Positions 1 to 6,315 of a DNA stretch of 6,955 nt are shown piece by piece. The translations under genes were made by a program, and so were the position numbers. Origin of the DNA: an uncultured Campylobacter sp. (GTDB lineage Bacteria > Campylobacterota > Campylobacteria > Campylobacterales > Campylobacteraceae); the NCBI RefSeq assembly GCF_937949835.1, contig NZ_CALEDC010000068.1, positions 1-6,955 of the forward strand. Reading direction: 5' to 3'. The notes below the pieces were generated by a model. That model saw nothing but the letters and a program-made list of their open reading frames with translations. It had not been told where the DNA came from and did not search any database. How positions within the stretch are numbered: the first letter of the stretch is position 1; each line of letters starts with the position of its first letter.

Positions 1-48
1 CCTTTAGAAAAATTACTAGATTATAGCTCTATTCGGATAAAATTTTCT

Positions 49-54
49 TATAAT
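49..54 (+). promoter_or_regulatory. Possible -10 box (TATAAT)
   Basis: A perfect TATAAT lies downstream of an A/T-rich tract, as is usual for Campylobacter sigma-70 promoters, where the -35 is often not recognisable. Transcription would start near 61, far from the lipoprotein start at 458, so it would make either a long leader or a short RNA ending near the hairpin at 123-151. It may be a chance match in AT-rich DNA. Confidence 0.25.
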
Positions 55-122
55 TTCGCGCACAGTGCCAAAAAACAAAATCGCAAGCGATCGATCCGGC
101 GGAGGCGACATTTAAATTTTAA

Positions 123-151
123 AATTTTAGCCGCGAAATACGGCTAAATTT
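123..151. terminator. Strong hairpin, possible bidirectional terminator
   Basis: The arms TTTAGCCG (126-133) and CGGCTAAA (141-148) are perfectly complementary around a 7-nt loop. Two further A:T pairs outside one mismatch extend the stem to 123-151. A/T-rich tracts flank it on both sides, the better T-run being on the minus-strand read-out. It could end a transcript entering from outside the window on either strand or a short RNA starting near base 61. The T-tracts are interrupted, so terminator function is uncertain, but the stem itself is clear. Confidence 0.45.
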
Positions 152-245
152 CAGTTCCGACAAGCAAAGCTCGCCTCACGCGCTACCGAATGAGTTTGGG
201 TGCCGTTTGAGCGGTGTGCCGCAAGACACGGTGCGCAGAAGCCGC

Positions 246-287
246 GATAAAATTTCGCTTCGGCAAGATAAAATTTTACCGAGGCAA
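246..287. repeat. Imperfect 21-bp tandem duplication
   Basis: Two directly adjacent units, 246-266 and 267-287, both begin GATAAAATTT and end GGCAA. By eye they agree at 16 of 21 positions and differ in the middle. The unit is a multiple of three, so the open minus-strand frame is preserved through it. Confidence 0.55.
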
Positions 288-400
288 GATGAGCTTTTCT
301 TTGAATGAAAAATTCTATTTTAATTCAGCAAAAGCACGACCGAATGCGCCTTTCGCAAATCCAAACGCGATATAAATTCCCCCGAGCAGAAAGATCTGAA

Positions 401-430
401 TTTAAAAAATATTTATCGTTTGTATATAAA
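401..430 (+). promoter_or_regulatory. Probable promoter of the lipoprotein gene
   Basis: A TATAAA -10 candidate at 425-430, in the context TATATAAAAT, sits 18 bp downstream of a TTTAAA -35-like hexamer at 401-406. Transcription would start near 437, giving a leader of about 20 nt that carries the purine-rich RBS at 447-454. This supports starting the lipoprotein at 458 rather than at the ATG at 305, which would place the promoter inside the gene. Confidence 0.5.
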
Positions 431-457
431 ATCTCAAAATTTCTACGAGGAGAGTTT

Positions 458-841
458 ATGAAAAAATTTCTACTCGCGCTAATTGCGATATTTGTTTTAG
501 CGGGCTGCGGCAGCGACCCGAAAGGCGTGGCCGAGGACTTCGTCAGAGCCCTATACGAGGGCGACTCCAATACTTTGGTTGATATCATCGACATACCCGA
601 TAAGGACAGATCGGACGACGGCTCTATGCAGATGATAAACGGCAAACTGATGCAAATGGCGGGTGCCGGCAAGGAGGAAGCCTCCAAGCGTGACGGGCTA
701 AAGAGCGTCTCGGGCGAGCTGCAAAATAGCGACGAGAAATCGGCGCTCGTGAAAGTCGTCGTGTCTTTTAAAAACGGCACGAACCGCACCGAGAGCGTTA
801 AACTCGTCAAAAAAGACGGCAAATGGAAGGTTGCGCTTTAG
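458..841 (+). CDS. Small DUF4878-type lipoprotein
   Basis: This is a 127-residue predicted lipoprotein. Residues 1-16 are a classic lipoprotein signal peptide (MKKF, then a hydrophobic run), with lipobox LAGC and the acylated Cys at position 17. The mature part resembles the DUF4878/NTF2-like lipoprotein pattern: an N-terminal helix (AEDFVRALYEGD, 25-36) and a C-terminal strand region ending KKDGKWKV (118-125). Such proteins are anchored in the envelope; their molecular role is generally unknown. The frame is open back to 305, but I chose the ATG at 458 because it has a strong RBS (GAGGAGAG) and starts the signal peptide, whereas the upstream extension is a Lys/Arg-rich tail that would bury it. 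The 3' end overlaps the next gene by 19 bp, suggesting an operon and translational coupling. Confidence 0.85.
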   Translation: MKKFLLALIAIFVLAGCGSDPKGVAEDFVRALYEGDSNTLVDIIDIPDKDRSDDGSMQMINGKLMQMAGAGKEEASKRDGLKSVSGELQNSDEKSALVKVVVSFKNGTNRTESVKLVKKDGKWKVAL

Positions 842-1434
842 CCAAAAAGCTTCTCGTCTGCCTGATCTTTGCCCTAGGCGGGCTTGGCGAGATTTGGATG
901 CTCACGCGCGCATCTGCCGCAAAAGAGCCGCTACGGGTACCGGATGAAATTTTATCAAACCTACGCACGGGCGATCTCGTCTTTCGCATGGGCGACGTCA
1001 CCGACAGCCGCATAATCGCGACTGCGACGGATTTTAAATACTCGCACGTAGGCATGATCGTGCGCGAGCGCCCGCTTTTGGTAGTGCACGCGGTAACGGG
1101 CGAGGGCGAGCAAGACGGCGTCGCGACCGTTTCGATGCGCGAGTTCTTGGCGCATGCGCGAGACTTCGGTGCGGTGCGGATGAAATTTTTAAGCGAAGAA
1201 CAAAAGGCGCGCCTCGCCGCTTCTTTACTTAGGCGCGTCGGCGAGAGTTTTACGTTAAGACCTCGCGGCGAGGCGAACCTCTACTGCACGACGCTGCTTG
1301 AGCAGGAAATTTCAAAAATAACGGAATTTTCGCCGCAGTATTTCGAACTCAACCTAGCTGTCCTAGGCGGCGAATACCTCGCGCCGAAAGCGTTTTGGCA
1401 TTACGGCGGCGTTGAAATTTTATACGAGCGGTAG
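823..1434 (+). CDS. YiiX/C92-type permuted papain-fold hydrolase, exported
   Basis: This 203-residue protein resembles the YiiX/YebB family (peptidase C92, NlpC/P60 superfamily with circularly permuted papain fold). Visible hallmarks are TGDLVFR (49-55), the motif YSHVGMIV (73-80) with likely catalytic His75, and NLYCTTLLEQ (152-161) with likely nucleophile Cys155 in the family order His before Cys. The N-terminus is basic (KK at 8-9) then hydrophobic (10-22), with a possible cleavage site after ASA at 30-32, so it is probably periplasmic or membrane-anchored. Family members are putative cell-wall or amide hydrolases; the substrate here is unknown. The ATG at 823 lies inside the lipoprotein gene and lacks a clear RBS, so translation is probably coupled. 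A start at Met26 would remove the export signal. The pairing with a lipoprotein suggests a joint envelope role (inference). Confidence 0.8.
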   Translation: MEGCALAKKLLVCLIFALGGLGEIWMLTRASAAKEPLRVPDEILSNLRTGDLVFRMGDVTDSRIIATATDFKYSHVGMIVRERPLLVVHAVTGEGEQDGVATVSMREFLAHARDFGAVRMKFLSEEQKARLAASLLRRVGESFTLRPRGEANLYCTTLLEQEISKITEFSPQYFELNLAVLGGEYLAPKAFWHYGGVEILYER

Positions 1435-1703
1435 GCGCGACCTAACTTGGAGCAGAATTTTGCGCGCCGTGTAAATTTAAAATATCGCGTCAATTCAAAT
1501 CCGCGCATGAATAAAATTTGATCTTAAAATTCTGCGCCGTAAATTTTTGGTCAAAATTTGTTTTGACGCTAAATTTTAAAATTCCGCGCTCGATAAAATT
1601 TTATATTAGAATTCCGCAGAGCGTCAAATTTACAAATTTCGCTAGCTACCGAATTCGCAAAATTACCGCTCGCTTCAGATTCTACACATTCTACACGCAA
1701 AAC

Positions 1704-1729
1704 AAAATTCCGCCTTGCTGCAGAATTTT
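1704..1729. repeat. Inverted repeat, 10-bp arms
   Basis: AAAATTCCGC (1704-1713) and GCAGAATTTT (1720-1729) pair with one mismatch around a 6-nt loop. Both arms are copies of the AAAATTC(C/T)GC motif that recurs in this spacer. It lies about 100 bp downstream of the nusA stop on the minus strand and could act as a transcription end for nusA, but it lacks a clean T-run. Confidence 0.45.
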
Positions 1730-1803
1730 CAAAACACGAAATTTACAATTCGTAAAATCCCAAAAGAATAGAATTTTATAAAAAGCGTAACTTACAAAAT
1801 TTC

Positions 1804-1822
1804 AAAAAGCAAAGTGCGCTTC
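1804..1822 (-). terminator. Weak terminator-like hairpin after nusA
   Basis: Immediately after the nusA stop, the minus strand reads GAAGC, a 7-nt loop, then GCTTTTT. This forms a stem of four pairs plus a G:T wobble, running into a T-run. The stem is short, so efficiency is doubtful, but the position is right for a nusA terminator. Confidence 0.3.
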
Positions 1823-1826
1823 GCCT

Positions 1827-2954
1827 CTACAGCTCGCCGAAAAGCGCTTCGAGATTTTTAAGACCTTCTTCCTTGGAGACCTTTTTCTCGCTCGCTGAGC
1901 CGGTTTCGATAAGCTCGATCTCGCAGCCGCACAGCATCGAGGCGAGGCGGATATTTAGACCGTTTTTGCCGATCGCTTTGCTTTTTTGATCGGGGTTTAC
2001 ATAGACGATCGCCTTGCCGTCCTGCGTTATTTTGACCGAGTTTACGATCGCGGGCGCCATCGCGCGAGTGATCAAAATTTCGGGACTTGCGGAGTATTCA
2101 AACGCGTCGATACTCTCTCCGCCGCTTCCGTCTTGCAAATTTTTGCTTAAAAATCTACTCACCGCATCGATTCGCGCGCCTCCTTTGCCGACGGTGGCGC
2201 CTACCGGATCGACATTTGGCGAGACGGCGCTAAGTGCGATCTTGGCGCGCCTGCCTGGAATCCTAGCGCAGGCTTGGATGATGACGCTGCCGTCTTTGAT
2301 CTCAGGGACTTCGGCGGCGAGCAGGGCTTCTAGGAATTTCGGGCTGGTGCGCGAAAGCTCCAGCCTGATGCCGTGAGATTTGTCGATGGCTACGTTTTTG
2401 ATGACGGCTTGCAGCACGTCGCCCACTTTGAAATTTTCACCCTTGATGCGATTTTTTTGCGGCATGAAAGCCTTCGTATCTTCGATCTCTACGTAGGTCG
2501 TGCCGTCGTGATCGATCTTGGTGACCGTGCCGTGGGTGAGGGTGCCTACCTTGCTTTTATAGTTTTCAAAAATTTTCTCTTCAAGCAACCTTTGGATGTG
2601 AAAATTTAGCTCTCTAGCCAGCACGCCGGAAGCCGTGCGACCGAGGTTTTCGATATTTATTTCGTAGCTTAGCTCATCGCCGATCTCTGCGTTTTCGCCT
2701 ATTTTTTTGGCTTCGCTCAGCGCGATGAAGTTGTGATCGCCGAGCCGCTCATCATCGTCTGCTACGACGTGAACCTTTTGGTAAAGCTTGACGCGCTTGG
2801 TTTGCGGATCGACTTCGCTGTCGTAGAGATACTCCTCGCCGAAAAGTCTTTTTGCGGTCTGGATGAACGCCGTTTTGACGCGCTCTTTGACGTCCGCGGG
2901 CTCAAGCCCCTTTTCATTTGCAATCGACTCGATGATGTCGGTGATTTTTTCCAT
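1827..2954 (-). CDS. nusA: Transcription termination/antitermination factor NusA
   Basis: NusA binds RNA polymerase and nascent RNA in the cytoplasm and modulates pausing, termination and antitermination. The 375-residue protein shows the family layout: an N-terminal polymerase-binding domain (about 1-130), an S1 domain (about 136-200), the conserved linker LSRTSPKFLEALLAAEVPEI (200-219), KH1 with RIPGRRAKIAL (231-241) and the core DPVGATVGKGGARIDAV (249-265), and KH2 with AIGKNGLNIRLAS (327-339). There are no C-terminal acidic repeats like those in E. coli NusA (495 residues), which is usual in this phylum. Relative to the E. coli KH1, about 8 extra residues sit between AVS (264-266) and GGESID (278-283). 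The ATG at 2952-2954 has an upstream AAGGA RBS. The gene stands alone on the minus strand, divergent from the miaB operon. Confidence 0.97.
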   Translation of the reverse strand: MEKITDIIESIANEKGLEPADVKERVKTAFIQTAKRLFGEEYLYDSEVDPQTKRVKLYQKVHVVADDDERLGDHNFIALSEAKKIGENAEIGDELSYEINIENLGRTASGVLARELNFHIQRLLEEKIFENYKSKVGTLTHGTVTKIDHDGTTYVEIEDTKAFMPQKNRIKGENFKVGDVLQAVIKNVAIDKSHGIRLELSRTSPKFLEALLAAEVPEIKDGSVIIQACARIPGRRAKIALSAVSPNVDPVGATVGKGGARIDAVSRFLSKNLQDGSGGESIDAFEYSASPEILITRAMAPAIVNSVKITQDGKAIVYVNPDQKSKAIGKNGLNIRLASMLCGCEIELIETGSASEKKVSKEEGLKNLEALFGEL

Positions 2955-3016
2955 AAATTTTCCTTAAGATTTGATTTCGTGCTACTAAATTTGGATTTTA
3001 AATTTTGAAGTGCGGT

Positions 3017-3022
3017 ATTATA
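3017..3022 (-). promoter_or_regulatory. Probable nusA promoter -10 (TATAAT)
   Basis: Read on the minus strand this is a perfect TATAAT preceded by A/T-rich sequence, with no recognisable -35, as is typical of Campylobacter housekeeping promoters. Transcription would start near 3010, giving a leader of roughly 55 nt before the nusA ATG. Confidence 0.55.
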
Positions 3023-3029
3023 TGGAATT

Positions 3030-3061
3030 TTGACTTTATTTTTATTTAAACGAATTATTAT
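3030..3061 (+). promoter_or_regulatory. Possible promoter of the HP0268-like/miaB operon
   Basis: TTGACT at 3030-3035 and TATTAT at 3056-3061 could be -35 and -10 boxes, with a long 20-bp spacer; the T-rich region between them suits Campylobacter promoters. The leader would start near 3068 and contains a small hairpin (TAAAC at 3073-3077 with GTTTA at 3084-3088). The RBS of the first gene is AAAGGA at 3101-3106. This promoter and that of nusA lie back to back. Confidence 0.4.
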
Positions 3062-3112
3062 CTAAATTTCGCTAAACTCGCGGGTTTAAAAAGATAAATG
3101 AAAGGATAGATC

Positions 3113-3355
3113 ATGCAGCTAAAACTTGCCAGAACGGAGCTTGCCTCTAAGCCAAAAAGCGTTAAGATCGAGGATTTGCAAGCCCAAGTAGAAAAGAGCG
3201 GACAAAAAATATTTTATCTGGATAGAGAAAATTCTCAAAAAGATTTAGCCGCTTTGGTGGATTTTTTCGACACTAAGGGTTTTAGCGTGTATCAGCGCAT
3301 AGTGCGATACGGGCTGAACGAAAATGAGTATATGTACGAGGTGCATATCCTTTGA
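3113..3355 (+). CDS. HP0268-family protein, putative nuclease
   Basis: This 80-residue protein has the same length as H. pylori HP0268 and, from memory of that sequence, aligns without gaps: both begin with M-x-L-x-LA, share KSV.(I/L)EDL near 15-22 and IFY at 33-35, share VDFF..KG near 49-56 (Asp50, Lys55), and end in (M/L)YE(V/L)HI. HP0268 has been reported as an Smr-like small nuclease with DNA-nicking and purine-specific ribonuclease activity. Whether this homologue shares that activity is inference. No signal peptide is seen, so it is cytoplasmic. The RBS AAAGGA lies 6 bp before the ATG. Its TGA stop overlaps the TTG start of miaB by 4 bp, so the two are almost certainly co-transcribed and translationally coupled; the link to tRNA modification is unexplained. 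Confidence 0.85.
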   Translation: MQLKLARTELASKPKSVKIEDLQAQVEKSGQKIFYLDRENSQKDLAALVDFFDTKGFSVYQRIVRYGLNENEYMYEVHIL

Positions 3356-4647
3356 GTAAACTCCTCTTCATCCAGACCCTAGGTTGCGCGATGAACGTGC
3401 GCGATAGTGAGCATATTATCGCGCAGCTAAAAGAGCAAGATTACGAGATTACCGACGACGTAAATATTGCGGATCTGATCTTAATAAACACATGCTCCGT
3501 GCGCGAAAAGCCCGTGCATAAGCTCTTCAGCGAGATCGGAGCTTTTGATAAAGCTAGAAAAAAGGGCTCCAAAATCGGCGTTTGCGGCTGCACCGCAAGT
3601 CATCTGGGCGGAGAGATTTTTAAGCGCGCGCCTTTTGTGGATTTCGTGCTCGGCGCTAGAAACGTATCTAAAATTTCGCAAGCCGTACGTACGCCTAAAT
3701 TTATCAGCACAGACATAAATTACGACGAGAGCGAGTTTGCCTTCGGCGATTTTGCGAGCTCGCCATATAAATCCTTCATAAACATAATGATCGGCTGCGA
3801 CAAAAAGTGCTCCTACTGCATCGTGCCGCAGACTAGAGGCGATGAAATTTCAATCCCAGCTCAAATTATCTTGCGCGAGGCCGAGAGATCCGCAGCTCGC
3901 GGCGCCAAAGAGATATTTTTGCTCGGCCAAAACGTCAATAATTACGGCAAGCGCTTTTCTAGCGCGCACGAAAAAATCGACTTCAGCGACCTGCTCATGC
4001 GGCTTAGCGAGATAGAGGGCATCGAGCGCATCCGCTTTACTAGCCCGCATCCGCTGCATATGGACGATAAATTTCTAGACGTTTTTTGCAATAATCCTAA
4101 AATTTGCAAATCGATGCATATGCCCTTGCAAAGCGGCTCCAGCAAGGTTTTGCGCGATATGAAGCGCGGATATACCAAGCAGTGGTATCTGGATCGCGCG
4201 CTTAAACTGCGCCAAAGCTGTCCGGGCGTGGCGATTAGCACCGACATCATCGTGGGCTATCCGAGCGAGAGCGAGGAGGATTTTGCCGAGACGATGGAAG
4301 TATTAAAGGCGGTGAGATTTGAGCAGATTTTTTCCTTTAAATTTAGCCCGCGACCGCTCACGCCGGCAGCAAATTTAAAGCCGCTGGATGATGAAATTTC
4401 AAGCGAAAGGCTAAGCAGGCTACAAAGCGCTCACGCTAAAATTTTAGACGAGATCGCAGGAGCGCAAAAAGATAAAATTTTCGACGTGTATTTCGAGGAG
4501 CTGCGAGAGAGCGGCACTGCGTGCGGTAGAAGCTTTTCAAATTTTTTAATCTGCGCGCAAGGCGGCGAGGAGCTACTAGGCAAAACGCGCAGAGTGCGTG
4601 TCGAAAAGACCGCCAGAATGGCGCTTTATGGAAAAGTTATCGCTTAA
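3352..4647 (+). CDS. miaB: tRNA-2-methylthio-N6-dimethylallyladenosine synthase MiaB
   Basis: MiaB is a radical-SAM methylthiotransferase that converts i6A37 to ms2i6A37 in tRNAs reading UNN codons. The 431-residue protein has the N-terminal UPF0004 domain with cluster ligands Cys12 (TLGCAMN), Cys48 (NTCSVREK) and Cys80 (VCGC). The radical-SAM motif CDKKCSYC (149-156) gives Cys149, Cys153 and Cys156, followed by [19 protein letters not shown] (256-263) and [11 protein letters not shown] (296-306) are further family signatures, and a C-terminal TRAM domain covers about 375-431. I chose the TTG at 3352: the first in-frame ATG downstream (3391) lies after Cys12 and would delete this cluster ligand. 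A GAGG RBS lies at 3338-3341. The TTG overlaps the preceding TGA. All six cluster cysteines are present, so the enzyme looks intact. Confidence 0.96.
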   Translation: MSKLLFIQTLGCAMNVRDSEHIIAQLKEQDYEITDDVNIADLILINTCSVREKPVHKLFSEIGAFDKARKKGSKIGVCGCTASHLGGEIFKRAPFVDFVLGARNVSKISQAVRTPKFISTDINYDESEFAFGDFASSPYKSFINIMIGCDKKCSYCIVPQTRGDEISIPAQIILREAERSAARGAKEIFLLGQNVNNYGKRFSSAHEKIDFSDLLMRLSEIEGIERIRFTSPHPLHMDDKFLDVFCNNPKICKSMHMPLQSGSSKVLRDMKRGYTKQWYLDRALKLRQSCPGVAISTDIIVGYPSESEEDFAETMEVLKAVRFEQIFSFKFSPRPLTPAANLKPLDDEISSERLSRLQSAHAKILDEIAGAQKDKIFDVYFEELRESGTACGRSFSNFLICAQGGEELLGKTRRVRVEKTARMALYGKVIA

Positions 4648-5281
4648 AAAGCGGCTGTTTTTCCGCATCGCCGAATATCTCATTTTTATCCTGATTTGGT
4701 GTATTTTTTTAACGTGCAGGGTTAAATTTACCCCCACGAAGCTGCCAGAAAAGCCCTGCGTCGTTGTGTTTTGGCATGGAAGATTAGCGATGATGAGCTT
4801 TGCGTATAGGCGCTGGTGGCTGCGGGATTTCGGCAGCAAGAGGCGTGCCAGGGTCATCATCTCGGATCACAAAGACGGCGAGATAATTACGCGCGTTATC
4901 TCGCATTTCGGTATCGGCGCGATCCGCGGCAGTAGCTTTAAGGGCGGCGCGCGAGCCCTTATGGGTGCGATCAAAGAGATAAAAAATGGCACCGACGTCA
5001 TCATCACTCCCGACGGTCCGCGCGGTCCGCTTCACAGCGTCGCCGACGGTGCCGTGATCCTTGCGCAGCGGCTAAACTTAGACATTTACGCGCTAAATTA
5101 TGAAGCAAGCAGTTTTTGGAAATTTCGCAGCTGGGACCAGATGGTCTTGCCAAAGCCTTTTTCGCGTATAAATTACAGCCTCAGCGCGCCGCTAAATTTA
5201 ACCGGGCTTAGCCTCGATGCGGGCAAAGATGCGATCAGGCAACTGCTTTTTGCAAGCGCCGAGCAGGACGCTAAATTTTAG
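4628..5281 (+). CDS. DUF374-type lysophospholipid acyltransferase-like protein
   Basis: This 217-residue protein fits the DUF374 branch of the LPLAT acyltransferase superfamily, thought to transfer acyl groups to lipid or lipid A-type acceptors at the inner membrane; the actual substrate is unknown. A hydrophobic N-terminal segment (about 11-30) is a likely membrane anchor. Signatures are [12 protein letters not shown] (45-56) with likely catalytic His50, [10 protein letters not shown] (78-87), [14 protein letters not shown] (98-111) and TPDGPRGP (127-134). Two starts are possible: a GTG at 4598 giving ten more residues, or the ATG at 4628 directly before the basic and hydrophobic segment. 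I prefer 4628 although neither has a strong RBS. It overlaps miaB by 20 bp, so expression is probably coupled to it. The same order occurs in C. jejuni as I recall, so the link is conserved though not obviously functional. Confidence 0.82.
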   Translation: MEKLSLKKRLFFRIAEYLIFILIWCIFLTCRVKFTPTKLPEKPCVVVFWHGRLAMMSFAYRRWWLRDFGSKRRARVIISDHKDGEIITRVISHFGIGAIRGSSFKGGARALMGAIKEIKNGTDVIITPDGPRGPLHSVADGAVILAQRLNLDIYALNYEASSFWKFRSWDQMVLPKPFSRINYSLSAPLNLTGLSLDAGKDAIRQLLFASAEQDAKF

Positions 5282-5302
5282 TTTGAAATAATAGTGTTTC
5301 GG

Positions 5303-5308
5303 TATAAT
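5303..5308 (+). promoter_or_regulatory. Internal promoter -10 (TATAAT)
   Basis: A perfect TATAAT lies 19 bp before the next ATG, in the 46-bp gap after the acyltransferase gene. Transcription would start near 5315, just before the AGGAG RBS (5318-5322), giving a leader of about 13 nt. A TTGAAA at 5283-5288 is too close (14 bp) for an ideal -35. If used, it lets the last gene be expressed independently of the miaB operon. Confidence 0.5.
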
Positions 5309-5327
5309 TGCAATTTTAGGAGAAAAA

Positions 5328-6083
5328 ATGGCACTATTTAAAGCAAAATCATTCCTCGGCGTCGCTAAAAGTGCCGACGCATGCCAGTTTTTTTATAGAA
5401 AATTGGGCTTTGGCAAAAGAATTTTGGATGAGAAATCCGATCGTTTTCCCATCGCGCAAGAAAACGATCTGGCTACCTCGCTGGCGGGCTTTGCGGATCT
5501 GAGTGATAAAAATTTAATCTCTTGCGTGCTGATAGACGACGAAAATCAAAGAGTGCATTTTAACGAAGATTATATGATTAAAGAAAATAGCATTTATCAA
5601 AAAGTCGATGATAGCTTCATCGTGGAATTTCCTCGCGCAAGTGCACAGGCGGCGGATGAGACTTTTGGAATAGAATTTAGCTCGCACGCTAGTTTATTTA
5701 AAATTTTATACTTCTTGCTAAAAAATCAAAGCGATTTTGAAAACATGGCGATGTTCGCGCTGAAATTTAATAACCGCGCGTGTTTTGTCGTCGCCAACCA
5801 AGAGCGCGTGCTCTACGCCGACATAATGCGCATCGATGAGGAGATGCAGGCGGCGATGAGCGATACTGACGAGCTATTTTACGAGCTTTTAAATTTTCAG
5901 ATCGAGACCTTCTATAAATCCGAAAATAGCGAGTTTCTCACTAATGTTTTCATCTACTCCGACGGCACGCTTAGTAACGAGATCGGTTATGTGATTTTCA
6001 CGCGCATCTTCATCAAAACAAATCTGATAAATCTAAATTTCGCCGATTACATCAACAAAATCGCGATGCTGGAAGCCCGCTAG
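5328..6083 (+). CDS. Protein of unknown function, possibly PilM/GspL-like
   Basis: I do not recognise this 251-residue protein with certainty; its position matches C. jejuni Cj0456c, a hypothetical protein as I recall. It has no signal peptide or clear membrane segment and looks cytoplasmic. The region 143-210 has alternating strands and helices: FALKFNNRACFVVANQE (143-159), VLYADIMRIDEE (161-172), a helix ELFYELLNFQIETFYKSE (182-199), then VFIYSDG (207-213). This resembles the pattern in actin-fold pilus or secretion assembly proteins (PilM/GspL), where a dual-strand ligand region is followed by a helix and a short 'YG/SDG' turn. No ATP-binding motifs are visible, so the similarity is only suggestive. 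The start is firm: AGGAG lies 5 bp before the ATG. The gene has its own likely promoter and closes the operon; the opposite-strand gene begins 232 bp further on. Confidence 0.75.
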   Translation: MALFKAKSFLGVAKSADACQFFYRKLGFGKRILDEKSDRFPIAQENDLATSLAGFADLSDKNLISCVLIDDENQRVHFNEDYMIKENSIYQKVDDSFIVEFPRASAQAADETFGIEFSSHASLFKILYFLLKNQSDFENMAMFALKFNNRACFVVANQERVLYADIMRIDEEMQAAMSDTDELFYELLNFQIETFYKSENSEFLTNVFIYSDGTLSNEIGYVIFTRIFIKTNLINLNFADYINKIAMLEAR

Positions 6084-6253
6084 ATCAAATTTTTCGCTCT
6101 GGCACCTAGGCAGAATTTGAAAATTTTATCTTTGCAGTATTGCGTTTGCTTGATACGATTTGGTTACTCGTTCGCGGTTGCGTTTTGTTAAATTTATCTC
6201 GCGTTACATAATGAAATTTTGACTAGATAAAATCATCCGTATTTAAACGACTT

Positions 6254-6275
6254 GCTTTTAAATTTAAGCTTTTTT
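6254..6275 (+). terminator. Weak terminator-like hairpin in convergent spacer
   Basis: GCTT (6254-6257) and AAGC (6266-6269) can pair around an 8-nt A/T loop, followed by TTTTTT (6270-6275). It is the only stem plus T-run I find on the plus strand between the unknown gene and the convergent phosphoesterase gene, but it lies about 170 bp after the stop and the stem is short. The rest of the 6084-6315 spacer holds about seven RAATTY sites and no open frame worth calling. Confidence 0.3.
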
Positions 6276-6315
6276 GCCGCAAAGAGCCCGTCTTGCGCCG
6301 TAAATTTTGTCTTTT

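Larger units (their letters stand above)
1..424. other. Non-coding stretch with repeats, no convincing gene
   Basis: I see no convincing gene here. Plus-strand frame 1 is open from base 1 to a TAA at 145-147, so the 3' end of a gene from outside the window cannot be excluded, but the translation is rich in Arg and Lys and not recognisable. The stretch holds a possible -10 box (49-54), a strong hairpin (123-151) and a 21-bp tandem duplication (246-287). On the minus strand a frame is free of stops from 324 down to a TGA at 151-153 (57 codons) but has no ATG, GTG or TTG. It is more likely a decayed or repeated intergenic element than a gene. Confidence 0.5.
1435..1826. other. AT-rich spacer dense in RAATTY hexamers
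   Basis: I see no gene in this 392-bp spacer between the C92 gene and the end of nusA. I count 18 RAATTY sites (mostly AAATTT, plus GAATTC, AAATTC and GAATTT), beginning at 1455, 1473, 1514, 1527, 1541, 1554, 1571, 1579, 1596, 1609, 1626, 1634, 1651, 1705, 1723, 1739, 1771 and 1797. Random sequence of this composition would be expected to hold about one. Degenerate repeats of the form RAATTC(C/T)GCG followed by AAATTT occur near 1525-1546, 1577-1602 and 1608-1632. An 87-codon open frame at 1518-1781 is rejected: it has no RBS and its composition simply reflects the AAATTT runs. Confidence 0.6.

Noticed and set aside
305..457. N-terminal extension of the lipoprotein
   Set aside because: It would bury the signal peptide and contains the likely promoter; the ATG at 458 has a strong RBS.
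325..822. 165-codon open frame antisense to the lipoprotein gene
   Set aside because: It is a mirror of the real gene, Ser/Phe/Leu-rich, with no RBS, while the opposite strand has a clear signal peptide and lipobox.
1518..1781. 87-codon plus-strand open frame
   Set aside because: Its composition reflects the AAATTT repeats, it has no RBS, and it resembles no protein I know.
2014..3008. Three plus-strand open frames opposite nusA
   Set aside because: They are shadows of nusA codons; none has an RBS or recognisable motif.
3098..3109. Mini-ORF ATG AAA GGA TAG over the RBS of the HP0268-like gene
   Set aside because: It has no RBS of its own; the sequence is adequately explained as a Shine-Dalgarno site.
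3481..4250. Minus-strand open frames inside miaB
   Set aside because: They lie opposite an intact, motif-complete miaB.
4576..5035. Minus-strand open frames across the miaB end and the acyltransferase gene
   Set aside because: They are antisense shadows, with no RBS and low-quality translations.
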